Assembly: GCA_020137815.1 (NCBI GenBank)
Contig: CM035356.1
Coordinates: 1,069,001 to 1,133,000, forward strand
DNA from: Hormiphora californensis
Lineage: Eukaryota > Ctenophora > Tentaculata > Cydippida > Pleurobrachiidae
Reading direction: 5' to 3'
DNA length: 64,000 nucleotides
The notes under the pieces are model-generated. The model saw only the letters and a program-made list of their open reading frames with translations, did no database searches and was not told the origin of the DNA. Position numbers and translations under genes: made by a program. Of this stretch, positions 1 through 10,457 are shown one piece after another; position 1 is the stretch's first letter; every line of letters starts with the position of its first letter.

Positions 1-2
1 TT

Positions 3-149
3 CAAGGTGTTGAGCCTGAGGTACCCAATATTCCGGCTATTTTCAATAGGCCCAGTTCTGGCATTCGGCCGAGTCTGCTGAACAACGGTAAACGTTTGCA
101 GTGGGACTGTTTGAAATTCCTCTGTCAGGCCAATGCTCCTCGGACCTAG
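3..149 (+). other. Open tail of an unidentified ORF at the window edge
   Basis: Frame 3 is open from the window edge to a TAG at 147-149 and gives about 48 residues (ending FLCQANAPRT) with no recognisable domain. It could be the 3' end of an upstream gene or chance. Its last codons overlap a copy of the dispersed 19-bp repeat family (tcaggccaatgct at 125-137), so coding status is doubtful. Confidence 0.15.
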
Positions 150-225
150 TGATAATAATAATAGAAATGAGCATTAAGATTTAAGAAATAATGACATTGG
201 AAATTAATCAAAAGCATGTTTAGAA

Positions 226-2843
226 ATGACAGACCCAAATGATGTATTTTTCACCTCTTCCTCGGTCACACCTTCCACTCTCACCAACGTCACCCGGCTC
301 GAAAATGAGATGGAGATGGATAGCACCCCAATATCTTCCTACACGAGACCCTCCGGAAAGAGACCGAGAAAGAAACCGTCTGCTGTCACTGTCTCTACCG
401 TCTCAAAGGCCTCTACCTCTTCCACGGCAGATCCCTCTACCTCTTTCTCCTCGGAAGACATTGTCACCACAACAACTGACCCAGGCACAACTTCATTCTC
501 AACATCTGATCAGAGTTTCTTATCCTTGATATTCTTCCAGGGGACCCTCGGAGCTGCATTCTACGATACCGAGCACTGCGTTCTGAACATTTTCAAAGAA
601 ATCTCAGAGTGTGGTGATTTTCAGAACATTCTTCGGATGTGCTACCAGTGTTCCCCTGACAAGGTTATCATCAATTCGAAACAGCATCAAAAACTTTCCG
701 AGCTCTTGGTAGAAAGCTTTTTTCAGGGAAATTCGGCTGCTGTAGAGGTGGTACCGGCATCCTTTTTTGTTTACGAACTCTCCAAAAGACGCCTACTGAA
801 TCTAGCTCCATCAGGCCAGTCAGACGCCACAAATGACCACAAAGATATTTGGGTGAGCTCGGTGGTGAATTTAGATGACAAGAACAGTGTGAAAGCTGCT
901 GGTGCCCTTCTACGGTATATTGATCAAAATAGAATTGGTATTGAGCTAGAGGAGAGTTTCATTCAGGCACCAATCCTTGGTGTTGCCCAGGTCTCTCTCA
1001 TGTCCTCGCTTTATCTAGATTCAAACACTCTGTATGCTTTGCAGATCTTTCAAGATGAAAATCATCCTTCCGCAGCAAAGAGAGGTCGGAGCCGAGGGAA
1101 AGAGGGTCTGAGTTTGTTTGGCAATATGAACAGGACTAAGTCTCGTTTGGGGTCGATACGATTAAAGCATTGGTTCCGTACCCCTTCTCGAGATATCAAC
1201 TTGATAAGGCAGAGACAAGAGGCAATTCAGTTTTTTACACTCAATGAAAACTTGGACAAAGTTCTCGCTATCTCTGATTGGCTAAGAAGTGTTAAAAATA
1301 TCACGAAAATCTTTGCCAAAATGGTCGCATCTCACATCTCCGTTCAAGACTGGCAGATTCTGTACAAAACTCTGTTTAGTGCCCTTTGTATTACGGACAT
1401 GTGTTCATTTATTACCGACGAAGTAGAGATAGTGCAAGATTTCCGAAACATCGATCTATCCGGACTACGAGAGGTTCTGGCTATGGTCAACAAAATCATG
1501 GATGTTGAGGAATCAAAACTAAAGAATCGGTTTGTTGTGAAGTATGGAATTGACATCGAGTTGGATGAAAAGAAGAGAGTTTATAATGGGCTCCCGGAGT
1601 TGATGACAAGCATAGCAGAACAGGAACTGGCTGATTTAGACCCAAGAATAGCAGAGTGTAGTGTGATCTATCTTCCTCAGCTAGGATATCTAGTATCGGT
1701 CCCCATTTACCCTTTCTTGACAGAGGAAACCCAGTACGCACTCCAGAATTTGGAGTTCGTCTTTGCGACAAGTGACGCTATCAACTACAAGAGTGAGCGG
1801 ACGAAAGAGTTGGATAGGTTGCTCGGTGACACTCAAAGCGAGATTTCCGACCATGAATCGGGTATTATGCACCGTCTACAGAACATGGTTCTACAACACA
1901 TGTCTCCAATTAACACGGCATTAGATTTTGTGGCTGAGTTAGATTGCCTGATCTCGATTGCGTCCTTCAGTAAGGATCATGATCTGGTGTTCCCCACGAT
2001 AACACCTGAGAAACAGATCAGTATAGTGGGAGGGCGACATATCCTCCACGAGCTATGTACTCGGCAGTTTGTTCCAAATGATACGTATCTTGACCCTAAT
2101 AACGGTCTGCTGACCATCATTTCCGGGCCTAACGCATCCGGGAAGAGTGTCTATCTGAAGCAGGTGGCCCTCATCACTTACATGGCTCATCTTGGGTCGG
2201 CTGTTCCGGCAACAAGTGCAGATATTTGTGTATGTGATTCAATTTTCACCCGTATCAAGTGTGTTGAGTCCGTATCAGTCAACCTGTCTACCTTTATGTT
2301 AGACCTCAATCAGATCACAAAGGCGTTAAACGGTGCAACAAGTCGGTCGTTGGTGATCATGGATGAGTTTGGAAAGGGAACATCGAGACACAACGGAATT
2401 GCCCTTTTTACGGCAACCATGCGACATTGGCTCGCCCGGGTTGGGGAATGTCCCTTTGTTCTCGCAGCCACTCACTACCACACCATATTCCACCGGCGAC
2501 TCCTACCACCCTCTCCCATTCTACGGTACAAGACCTTTGATATAGGGGACGATGGCTGGTGGTGGTTTAGTGTACCTTTTTAAGTTGATTGACGGGTACT
2601 GTCTGCATTCTCGTGCGACAAACGTTGCTCGATTGGCCGGAATTGACCAGTCCATCGTTGATAGAGCTGATGAGATATTATCACTCACGGACCACGGAAA
2701 AACAACCGCTCCAGCCTGACAGCGTAAAAGATAATAATTTTGAAAACTGCCAAACAGTTGTGAAAAGGTTTTTGGAAACTAATTTTGAGTTTGAAGAATC
2801 ATCACATGAGTTTATTAGTTGGTTAAAAAGCAATCTTTGTTAA
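226..2843 (+). CDS. MSH5: MutS homolog 5 (meiotic crossover clamp), reading frame broken twice near the C-terminus
   Basis: MSH5 pairs with MSH4 as a MutS-gamma sliding clamp that stabilises Holliday-junction precursors at meiosis; unlike MSH2/MSH6 it lacks the mismatch-reading domain. A single open frame runs 226-2581. Seen: connector/lever/clamp-like region from about residue 95; Walker A GPNASGKS near residue 635; ST-rich loop (NLSTFMLDLNQ); Walker B DEFGKGTS near residue 712; then HYHTIF. The protein follows human MSH5 closely, including the tail motif ENCQTVVKRF. The frame shifts near 2552-2566 (after IGDDG; continues GLVYLFKLIDGYCLHSRAT) and again in the A-run 2698-2702 (after LTDHGK; continues to TAA at 2843). 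Two single-base errors or early decay would explain this. The near absence of introns is unusual beside multi-exon neighbours, but I see no poly(A) tail or target duplication to prove a retrocopy. Start at 226 chosen because an AG lies 2 nt upstream; an upstream exon is possible. Confidence 0.9.
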
Positions 2844-2960
2844 AAATATTGTATGAATGTTGTTCCTTTAATAACCACTCAATGTTTTATTGTCCATCCC
2901 TGGACCCCGACCGCTAAAATCATATTATCCCCTGCACTGATTACCAAATGTTTCCCCAAT

Positions 2961-2987
2961 TATACCCCATCTCCTTGTTAGGGTACA
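2961..2987 (+). promoter_or_regulatory. Splice-acceptor-like pyrimidine tract and AG 7 nt before the CPEB start
   Basis: The 144 bp between the MSH5 stop (2843) and the CPEB ATG (2988) contains UUUUAU at 2885-2890 and ends in a pyrimidine-rich stretch with TTAG at 2978-2981. Such a short gap with an acceptor just before the next ATG is the usual layout of a downstream cistron receiving a spliced leader. A normal 5' UTR intron would look the same. Confidence 0.4.
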
Positions 2988-4959
2988 ATGATTTACCCCC
3001 CGACATCCGAAGAAACATTCTCGATCGGAGAAGAGGTTCTGGCTAAATGTGGTGATGCCTTCTACCGATCAATTGTCATCAGTATCATGAGCAGTGGTAA
3101 GATAACAAACTTTATTCAGAGATTTTTATTGGATCTCCCACTTATAATGGAGTTTTGTAGGATGAAGTTTTTGTTTTTGTAAATAATTGATCTCCAAACT
3201 ATCTCAGACTTGTACGAAGTGCGATTGATTGACCACAACAGGGTGCAAAAAGTATCCAAGGCTAACTACCAGATCAAAAAGGTAAGGAACATAAAATTAT
3301 ACAATAATTCAGGCTTCCGTGGTTAATACTTAATTATAAGATTTGTTTCCTCATTAGTAATTAATTAACTAAACTCATTTTCAGTTCGGATCAACAGCAC
3401 CGCCAGTTCCAATCCCCGATAAGTCCCCAAAACAGTGGAATAACTTCACCGCCGACTCGACTTCCTTCTTCCAAAACAACGCCAATGTCACCAAACAACC
3501 TGGAACAACACCCCTGAAAACTCATCTGTTCAGATCTCCCCGACTGTTCAAAACCTCCCCTCGGCCGCTTTACAACGGTATCAGAAACGGAAAACCCAGC
3601 CCGATTATGACCATGTCAAACGCCAGCCCGGGAATTCTCAACAGCCCCGGAATGCTCGCCAGTCCTAGCCTCATTGCAATCAAGGACAACCTGGACCAGA
3701 TTATGGGAGATTGTTTTGATAGCTATGAGAGAGCTCCAAGTGCAACGCCCAGGAATTTCCCCTTGACACCAGGCAATAATAAGGGCTTCACCTCCTTCTT
3801 TTTCCCACCCGTACCCTCCCCTCTGTTGAGCGATCGGATTCAAAACCCTGGTAACATCAGCCCGACGATGAAGGATCCCTACACCGCGGTATCAATGGAG
3901 CCACTTCTGAATGAGTCCCGTCCTTACAGCCTAGCGCCCTCCCATAGACACTTCTTTCCAAAGGCTGCGGCAGCGTCCTTCCCCCGTGCCAGCTATTCTC
4001 ACTTCTTCTGTGCCAACACGGTACCAACGGTGCCCCAAGATCGCAGCCCCGATCGCATTTCTCCCACAAGACCTGCTTCAACCAGCTCTGCGGCAGCTGT
4101 AGCCACTGATGCCCTGAACAGTTATCACGATATCCCTACATGGACTGGTCGCCTCCCTCCCAAGAACAACATCGACACAAAGTACTCACGGAAGGTCTTT
4201 CTTGGTGGTGTCCCCTGGGATATTACCAATGATGATCTGCAGAAGAAGTTCAACGAATTTGGATCTCTTCAAATCGAGTGGCCGCCCACCAAAAACGGCC
4301 AAAAACCCAAGGGGTTTGTGTACATCGTGTTCGATGAACACTGTTCTGTCAACAGGCTACTGGAGCATTGCTGCTGGTCAGCACGGTACTTCCGGCACCA
4401 CATTGACGATGGGACGGTGTTTAAATCGCATGTCCGGTCTGGCAAGATGCCAAACAAGGAGATCCAGGTAGTTCCGTGGAACATCAACGACAGTACCAAG
4501 GTTAACGGTCCACAGGACAAGGTTAACATGAAGAATCAGGTGTTCATAGGGGGTCTACACGGCATGTTCACCGCCACATTTATCAGTAAAGTGATGAATG
4601 ACATTTTTGGAAATGTGGTCTATGTGGAGATCGATACGGACAAGTATAAGTACCCCCTCGGCTCGGGCAGGGTGAACTTCTCTAGTGACTTCAGCTACAA
4701 GCAGGCCATTCAGGCGAAATACGTCAAGATTCTCTGTCAGGTCCAGAAGATTGAAAAGAGGATTCAAATTGACCCATACATCCGTGAGAATGAATGCTGC
4801 AGTTTGTGTACCAGTCGGGAGGGACGGCGGGATAGCCCCGGACCGATTGATTACTGCCGGGCCTGTCTGGAATACTTCTGTAACGAGTGCTTCAATCGAC
4901 ATGCGTTGCGACTTCAGGGGAAGCATGAGAGAGTCACCAGGCAGAGGCATGGGAAATAA
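2988..4959 (+). CDS. CPEB1: CPEB1-like cytoplasmic polyadenylation element binding protein with a Tudor-like N-terminus
   Basis: Binds UUUUAU elements in mRNA 3' UTRs and controls poly(A) length and translation in oocytes and neurons. Exons 2988-3096, 3208-3281 and 3385-4959 join in frame (phases 1, then 0) to give 585 aa. Domains: residues about 10-62 look like a Tudor/Agenet barrel (FSIGEEVLAKC..AFYRSIVI..YEVRLIDHNRVQKV); 62-320 disordered, Pro/Ser-rich; RRM1 from about 331 (KVFLGGVPWDIT); RRM2 from about 447 (QVFIGGLHG, DTDKYKYPLGSGRV); Cys/His ZZ zinc domain about 532-575 (CSLC...YCRACLEYFCNEC). RRM1-RRM2-ZZ is diagnostic of CPEB, and RRM1/RRM2 fit the CPEB1 subfamily better than CPEB2-4. 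The N-terminal barrel is not part of vertebrate CPEB1. Neighbours are MSH5 145 bp upstream and SYCP3 downstream. Confidence 0.9.
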
Positions 4960-6503
4960 GTCCTTTCACCCCTAACACAAGCCAGGGAATTGAGAAAAAA
5001 CTTCCACACGGGTTAATGAGTTGTAGAGTTAATATTTTTAAATAACCATAGTATAAAAGTAAAGAATCATACTGTTGTGTCGATCTACCTACAAATCTTC
5101 ACTTCCTTTATATTTGCACACTTTACAAGTCAAATCAAGAGATAGGTTTTTTAAGTCCAAGAAGAAAAAAAGATAAAGAAATAAAAAACATCACCACTAT
5201 AACACTAACATATTTGAGAACCGAACATAATACTAATCACTAAATACATATACACACCTTTTAAATATTCCCCCTTGTTTTCTATCATTTATCGTGTGAA
5301 GATTTTTGAACGTTTTGGCCTTTTGTATTTTCCGTGTGTCGATTATTTTTTCGATCTTCGGCGACTTTTCCAATTGCCCCCCGCAAATTTTTATCGATCA
5401 TCGGTTTTTATTGTTGTCGTGGTGTGTTTCTGTTGAAGAAAGCATTATATATGTTTACAGCAAATTGCTTTTTTGAGTTAAAATAAATAATCAATTACAT
5501 ACTATACATTAATCCATATTACGTATATCATACACTATCTACACTACTATATTATATTCGACATTATTATCGGTTATATTATTTGTTACATCTCCGAACA
5601 GTTTTGTTTTAGAACCCTTTATACATAGTACCAATATCAATATCAATAATACGAGGTGGTACAGGATCAATCCACATACATAAATATTGTTATTCATAGT
5701 TTATTGTCCTTATTATTATTTTTACTACATATATTATGTATCACACATTTATAACTTATTAGTCATATTTTAACACATATATTAATCTCCATACTACGTA
5801 TTAATATTATAATGTATATCATATTATTATCATTATGTATTACAATTATTTATTTGTTACATATTATGTATTATTATTCTTATCTATTTATAGTAAAAGT
5901 ACTAAAAGTATATCTACTTGTATCGTTTTATTGTCAAGTTTGGAAAAGTTTGTTTTGTCAATGGTCGATTAGTCGAAGTGAGCATGTTTTTTAGTTGAGA
6001 ATAAAGAATCTTATTAACGTTTTTTTGGAACCAAGTTTTATATCCCATAGTTTTATGCACCCTAATTTATAAAGTTGATTTATAAATTATATCAAATTTA
6101 TAAACTGTAAATAACTTTATAGCAAGAACCTGGGTGCCCTTATCTATAGTTATAACATCTATTGTAATCGCCGTGGATGCAGTAAAAGGTGCTCAAAATA
6201 ATATCCCAAAAAGTTCTGGAGATCCCGTTTTTGAGCAACTTATACTGCGAATCCCTTGCATGATATTACAAATATATTTTCCCTAATTGTCTGTAGAAGT
6301 AATTTATCTGTGTTATACACCCTATACATAAAATATATTTATCTTTAAATGTCATACAAGGTTTTTCATCTTTTTCACAATTATTTAGTTCACCTTGTTT
6401 TAATTCTTTCCCAAAACAATCCCCCTACCCGCCCCTAGGCCCTATTCCCTAAACTAGTTCAATAGCCATCTATTTCAACATATTAGCTCATAAAAAAAGT
6501 AAA
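4960..6503 (+). other. CPEB 3' UTR and AT-rich spacer before SYCP3
   Basis: No gene seen. The stretch is strongly AT-rich. A UUUUAU element at 5926-5931 lies about 70 nt upstream of AATAAA at 6000-6005, the arrangement expected of a message that is itself a CPEB target (autoregulation is inference). From 6050 to 6503 I see only simple AT-rich sequence and an AG (TTAG, 6482-6485) 19 nt upstream of the SYCP3 ATG. Confidence 0.45.
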
Positions 6504-6901
6504 ATGCCCGCCGGAAAGAAACGAGTTGCTGAAGAAAAAGAAGACATTACCAAGAGATTAAAAGATGACGTAACTCGGGACGAACCTGATATTTTGGTAA
6601 GTGCAAGCAGTTAACAGTCCGTATAATGGATTAAGTTCTTCTCAACCCATTTTCAACCCGATTATTCTTTGAAATTAAGATGGAATGAACTAACACCCCT
6701 CCGACAGGGTTCTCAAGAGGGTGGAGATGCCTCCGATCAAATGACAAGCTTCATGAGGATGTTCCAGAACTCCGTATCCCAGCGGACGGACACAAGGAAG
6801 CGACACTCGGAACAGTTCTTTAATGCAAGCATCAAAGTGAGCAGCAAGAAGTTAGATGAGGTTGCCAAACAAGGTATGTGTGATATCTGCCGGGCAATGC
6901 T

Positions 6902-6943
<42 letters not shown>

Positions 6944-6973
6944 CTCTCTCTCTCCTCTCTCTCTCTCCTCTCA

Positions 6974-7006
<33 letters not shown>

Positions 7007-7068
7007 CTCTCTCCTCTCTCTCATCTCTCTCTCTCTCTCCATCTCTCGTCTCTCCTCTCTCTCTCTCG

Positions 7069-7107
<39 letters not shown>

Positions 7108-7860
7108 AGGTTCCCAGAAAAACAAGTTATTTGAGAAATATCAATCCGAGATGTCGGCTATTATTCACAGTTTTGAGGGGGAGGTTGAAAAGGGCCGGGA
7201 GGCGGAGGAGAAATTCGCTGCTACCCTTCGTCAACATCAGAAGTTTTTTGTCACCCAACGTGTTAACCAGGTATAGAGCGATAGACATTAAACAGATATA
7301 GAGATATAATGGAGACGGAGAGAAAATCTAGTTAGAGACCTAAATTCTGTCTACTATAAGTTGTTTCCTCAGGCCAAGATTCTAAACGACATGAAGACAT
7401 TGTTGAAGCAGTTTAACAGTGCCTGGGAACAAATGGATACCGCTCACTCAGCCCTTCATGGGGACGCAACGGTAAGTTGGATATACAGTTGGAACAGTCG
7501 GACCCCGATTTACCGGGTTGCTCGGGGAAAGGGTTTTGCCCAGTAAATCGGTGACCGACTTTGTATCTTAATCAGTTCTTTCTAAGAAACACTGATATAT
7601 TCTGAGATAAGTTATGTTTGGTACTTTGTAGGAAAGAGTTTGATATACATTTCAGATGCGAGCGAGGGTCCATATTTTATTTATTTTATAGTCAACTTTC
7701 CAATCCTCAATATAAAATGCTGACTGCTAATACCTCTCCCCAGTCTGACCTGAAGAAGGAATTGGCCTTGCTCCAAAAGAAGTATCTGATGGAGTCACAA
7801 AATACCCAACTGGCCAAGATGAAACAAAACATGCAGCATTTATTATCCACCACTTTCTGA
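6504..7860 (+). CDS. SYCP3: Synaptonemal complex protein 3 (chromosome axis coiled coil)
   Basis: SYCP3 forms coiled-coil tetramers that bundle DNA along meiotic chromosome axes. Five exons (6504-6596, 6708-6873, 7110-7270, 7373-7471, 7744-7860) join with consistent phases (0,1,0,0) into 211 aa; human SYCP3 is 236. Seen: short basic, charged N-terminus (MPAGKKRVAEEKED..KRLKDD); Cor1 helical core from about residue 45 (FMRMFQNSVSQRTDTRKRHSEQFF); conserved C-terminal helix LKKELALLQKKYLMESQN..LAKMKQNMQHLL, which matches the vertebrate FKKEMAMLQKK region. Every intron starts GT and ends AG. Intron 2 is almost wholly (CT)n, which doubles as its polypyrimidine tract. AATAAA follows near 8059. Family call is firm; start ATG is the only one in frame in exon 1. 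Confidence 0.9.
6900..7108 (+). repeat. (CT)n microsatellite filling SYCP3 intron 2
   Basis: The whole intron (6874-7109) is CT/TCC dinucleotide repeat with a few interruptions and runs directly into the cag acceptor, so the microsatellite is the splice-site pyrimidine tract. Confidence 0.95.
7495..7562. mobile_element. Short pogo/Tigger-like MITE in SYCP3 intron 4
   Basis: Starts CAGTCGGACCCCGATTTACC and ends in a degraded inverted copy (GTAAATCGGTGACCGACT). The same sequence recurs at 48156, 49280 and 63714. Non-coding. A CAG-type terminus with TA target sites (seen at 48156) is typical of pogo/Tigger-type elements. Confidence 0.65.
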
Positions 7861-8276
7861 GAGACTATCAAGTGAAATTTAGATTACTGACCGTGCCACT
7901 TTCTCTCTTTGTTGTGCTGTCATCGGAACAAAAAGAGATAAAATTGAATCATTTGTAAGAGAAAGAGAGTGATCATCAAAATATATTTTAGTTTATGTTG
8001 AATTATTGTTGTAAATTAACTTTTGTGTTTGCTAAAAAGTGTATGTTTACCTCTTTGCTAATAAATCCTGTGCCCACTCCCCACCCCACCACCTTGAGTC
8101 GCTTGACAATGTGTCCGTGCTCCGCATCAAAACAAAGTATGAACAATCCAATCGCATACCATTACTTCCCTCATATTGTAAAACCTTGGTTTACCGAAAA
8201 GTTCCCCCTAATTAGGATTTTATCGATATTTTACCTCCGTATAATCATAATACTCAGCCCTCATTATCTGGTTAGG

Positions 8277-9937
8277 ATGGAGGAACAGCCGCCAGCGTTT
8301 GATAAACCATCCATTATGGACATGCCCTCTATGTCAGGGGTGAAACTGAACATGCAGGTGAGATGGTCTGTCTGTCTGTCTGTCTGTCTGTCTGACTGTC
8401 TGTCTGACTGTCTGTCTGTCTGTCTGTCTGTCTGTCTGCCTGTCTGTCTGTCTGTCTGTCTGCGTGTCTGCCTGTCTGTCTGCATGTCTGTCTGTTTGTT
8501 TGTCTGTCTGTCTACTTATCTCTCTTTTTTTCTCTCTCTCTCTCTCTCCCATCGCATCCACCATTTCAGGCATCTCGAAGGAGCAGCATGTTCGACAGAC
8601 AACCACGATCCACGCACGGAACAACTGAATGTAACTCAAGAGGTCAGTAAATTAGCGAGGGCCGTGGTGGAATACCTTCCCCTACTCTGTCAGACCAATG
8701 CTCTGACCACTGTTCTCGAGAAAATGGTCAGGCCAATGCTCAGACAGCCGGGCTGTCACAGCCCCTACTTGGTATAACACCTCCCCCATTCTAACTGCCT
8801 CCTCTACCGTCTTCTTCGCAGGTACATTCTCTCTAAAAGGCATTGTTGATCCAGCGGTGGCACTGAAAGATAAATCACAAGAGGGCGACAGCGATCTATC
8901 AGCATCAAGCAGCAGTAAAGTTAGACTTTCTACCCTACCTGATGTCCCACATGGTGAGGGCTAATTTGCGAAAGTTCCTTGTGGGTTCATCTCCCTCTAA
9001 AAGAAGGGTTAATCAATTTGTGGGGTCAAATAATTCAAATATGTGTTTCCCTTTACTCCAGCTTCACCCTAAACCCCACAGAGTTGGTGAGGCAGACCAA
9101 GTCGGAGGACTCCCTTGACTCTCAAGCAATGCGTCAGAAGAATATGGCCCCACAATACGAGAACACCTATCGGTTAGAACCAGACACAAAACCAACTCGG
9201 AAGGAAATGACTGATCTGCTGAACAATGTTTTAGACAGTCTGACTCCTGAACAAAAGAAATGTGAAGATTTTACGCTATGTGTCAAGGTATTGAGATCTT
9301 TTTTCGTATTTCGTATCGACAATTGGTTGTAGCTCAACGTTTGTGTGACTTTGTGTGTGATAGCGGCTATCTTATCTTTCCAACCGAAATTTCAACTGTT
9401 ACCCCCTCTTTACAGATTGGCCAAGAAATAGCAAATAATGTGCTAGCAGCGTGTCCACGATATCGGCCTGAAAAGGTGAGAATTGGTATAATTTCAATCC
9501 CCTAATTGTTCCCTAATATCACGTTGAATTACCGATTACCGAGTACGTACAAACTCCCATTGATTTGGGCCATTTTCTGGAAAATCCGAGACTGCGACAG
9601 AAGTGAGCGGCGCGCGCACAACAATTTGCGCTGAAGGAGTGGAGTTGAAGTTTTCAGCAGCTACCTCGACAGAAAGGGTGGGACTCTTGATCCCAGGATT
9701 TAATTGGGCGTGACTCGCTCTAGAAAACACCCAACTGGCTGTGTCCCTGCATTTACTGATCCCTGTTTCAGGTACCGGTTTTTGTGCAACGTAACTACAG
9801 TCAGTAGACAGGGCGCCAGTGCCCAACAAGCCAGTCGTCAGCTGTGGGACCACAATAGGGATACCTGGGATGAGGCGAGCATGAAACTGCCTGGTGCCCT
9901 TGTTTTCCTTCAGCTATACTGCATATACCTTGATTGA
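8277..9937 (+). CDS. Tctex1-domain protein (dynein light chain Tctex-type, DYNLT4/TCTEX1D-like)
   Basis: Tctex-type light chains dimerise and link cargo or regulators to dynein intermediate chains, often in cilia. Exons: 8277-8357, 8570-8642, 8822-8953, 9082-9287, 9416-9475, 9772-9937. The N-terminal half is disordered with a basic Ser-rich patch (ASRRSSMFDRQ), as in the TCTEX1D subgroup. The Tctex fold starts at about YENTYRLEPD; it continues with the helix LLNNVLDSLTPE..LCVKIGQEIANNVL, and the strands RYRFLCNVTT...ASRQLWDHNRDTW...LYCIYLD align with RYK..VTIGQ..SRCLWD..YLE. The phase at the exon 5/6 junction is off by one base, so either an assembly indel or a different donor is involved. 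Exon 4 uses the acceptor at 9081, since the earlier AG brings a stop. Confidence 0.75.
8366..8520 (+). repeat. (CTGT)n microsatellite in intron 1 of the Tctex gene
   Basis: Tetranucleotide CTGT repeats with CTGA, CTGC and TTGT variants, passing into CT repeats by 8550. It lies in the intron 8358-8569. Confidence 0.95.
8689..8745 (+). repeat. Two copies of the dispersed GTCAGGCCAATGCTCTGAC motif
   Basis: Copies at 8689-8707 (one mismatch) and 8727-8745 (one or two mismatches) in intron 2 of the Tctex gene, separated by a stretch that includes gttctcgag. See the finding on this repeat family. Confidence 0.85.
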
Positions 9938-10457
9938 GGATCAATAGCCGCTATATTTGAAACACTAATATCCCGGGTCACTTCTGATCTCTCTTGAAGA
10001 GAGGTCAGGATCATCTCAGTAACACTATGAACACTGAATCAGTTTGTTGAGTAAGGGGGAATTCCCCCTTACTCAACAAGAATCAGTGGTGAATAAAGGA
10101 CACACAGCCTGTTTTGGGGGTTTGAAATGTCATGGAAATGAAAAAAGGAACACATTTCTGTTTTATATATTTCACTCTGTACTGTATAAACTGCTGCCAT
10201 TCCGTTTTTACAAAATACGTTTCCCATTTTTTGTTCAATATTCAATTGGAAGAGTAAAAAACTCCTTTTTTTCGGTAAACTTCCCTATACACCGTTGTCA
10301 AGTTACACTGTCCTCCACATAGCGGTCATGGGATAGTGTAACCTTTCAATCAATAACAAAACAAAATACTCTCTCAATTGACTGTCATATCCAAGAGGAT
10401 ACCTGGGTGCAAATTGCATTTATTTGGGCTCATAATAACAGCACCTAATTTGACCAG
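9938..10457. other. Convergent intergenic region
   Basis: Lies between the plus-strand Tctex gene and the minus-strand TMEM272-like gene. No ORF with support. It contains the 36-bp palindrome described separately and AT-rich flanks that presumably hold both 3' UTRs. Confidence 0.5.
10036..10087. mobile_element. 36-bp perfect palindrome flanked by an 8-bp direct repeat
   Basis: Bases 10044-10079 form a perfect palindrome (arms TTGTTGAGTAAGGGGGAA). It is flanked by GAATCAGT at 10036-10043 and again at 10080-10087. An 8-bp target duplication is the hAT signature, so this may be a minimal terminal-repeats-only insertion. Confidence 0.6.

Noticed and set aside
8264-8639. Minus-strand ORFs rich in DRQT
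   Set aside because: Produced by the CTGT microsatellite.
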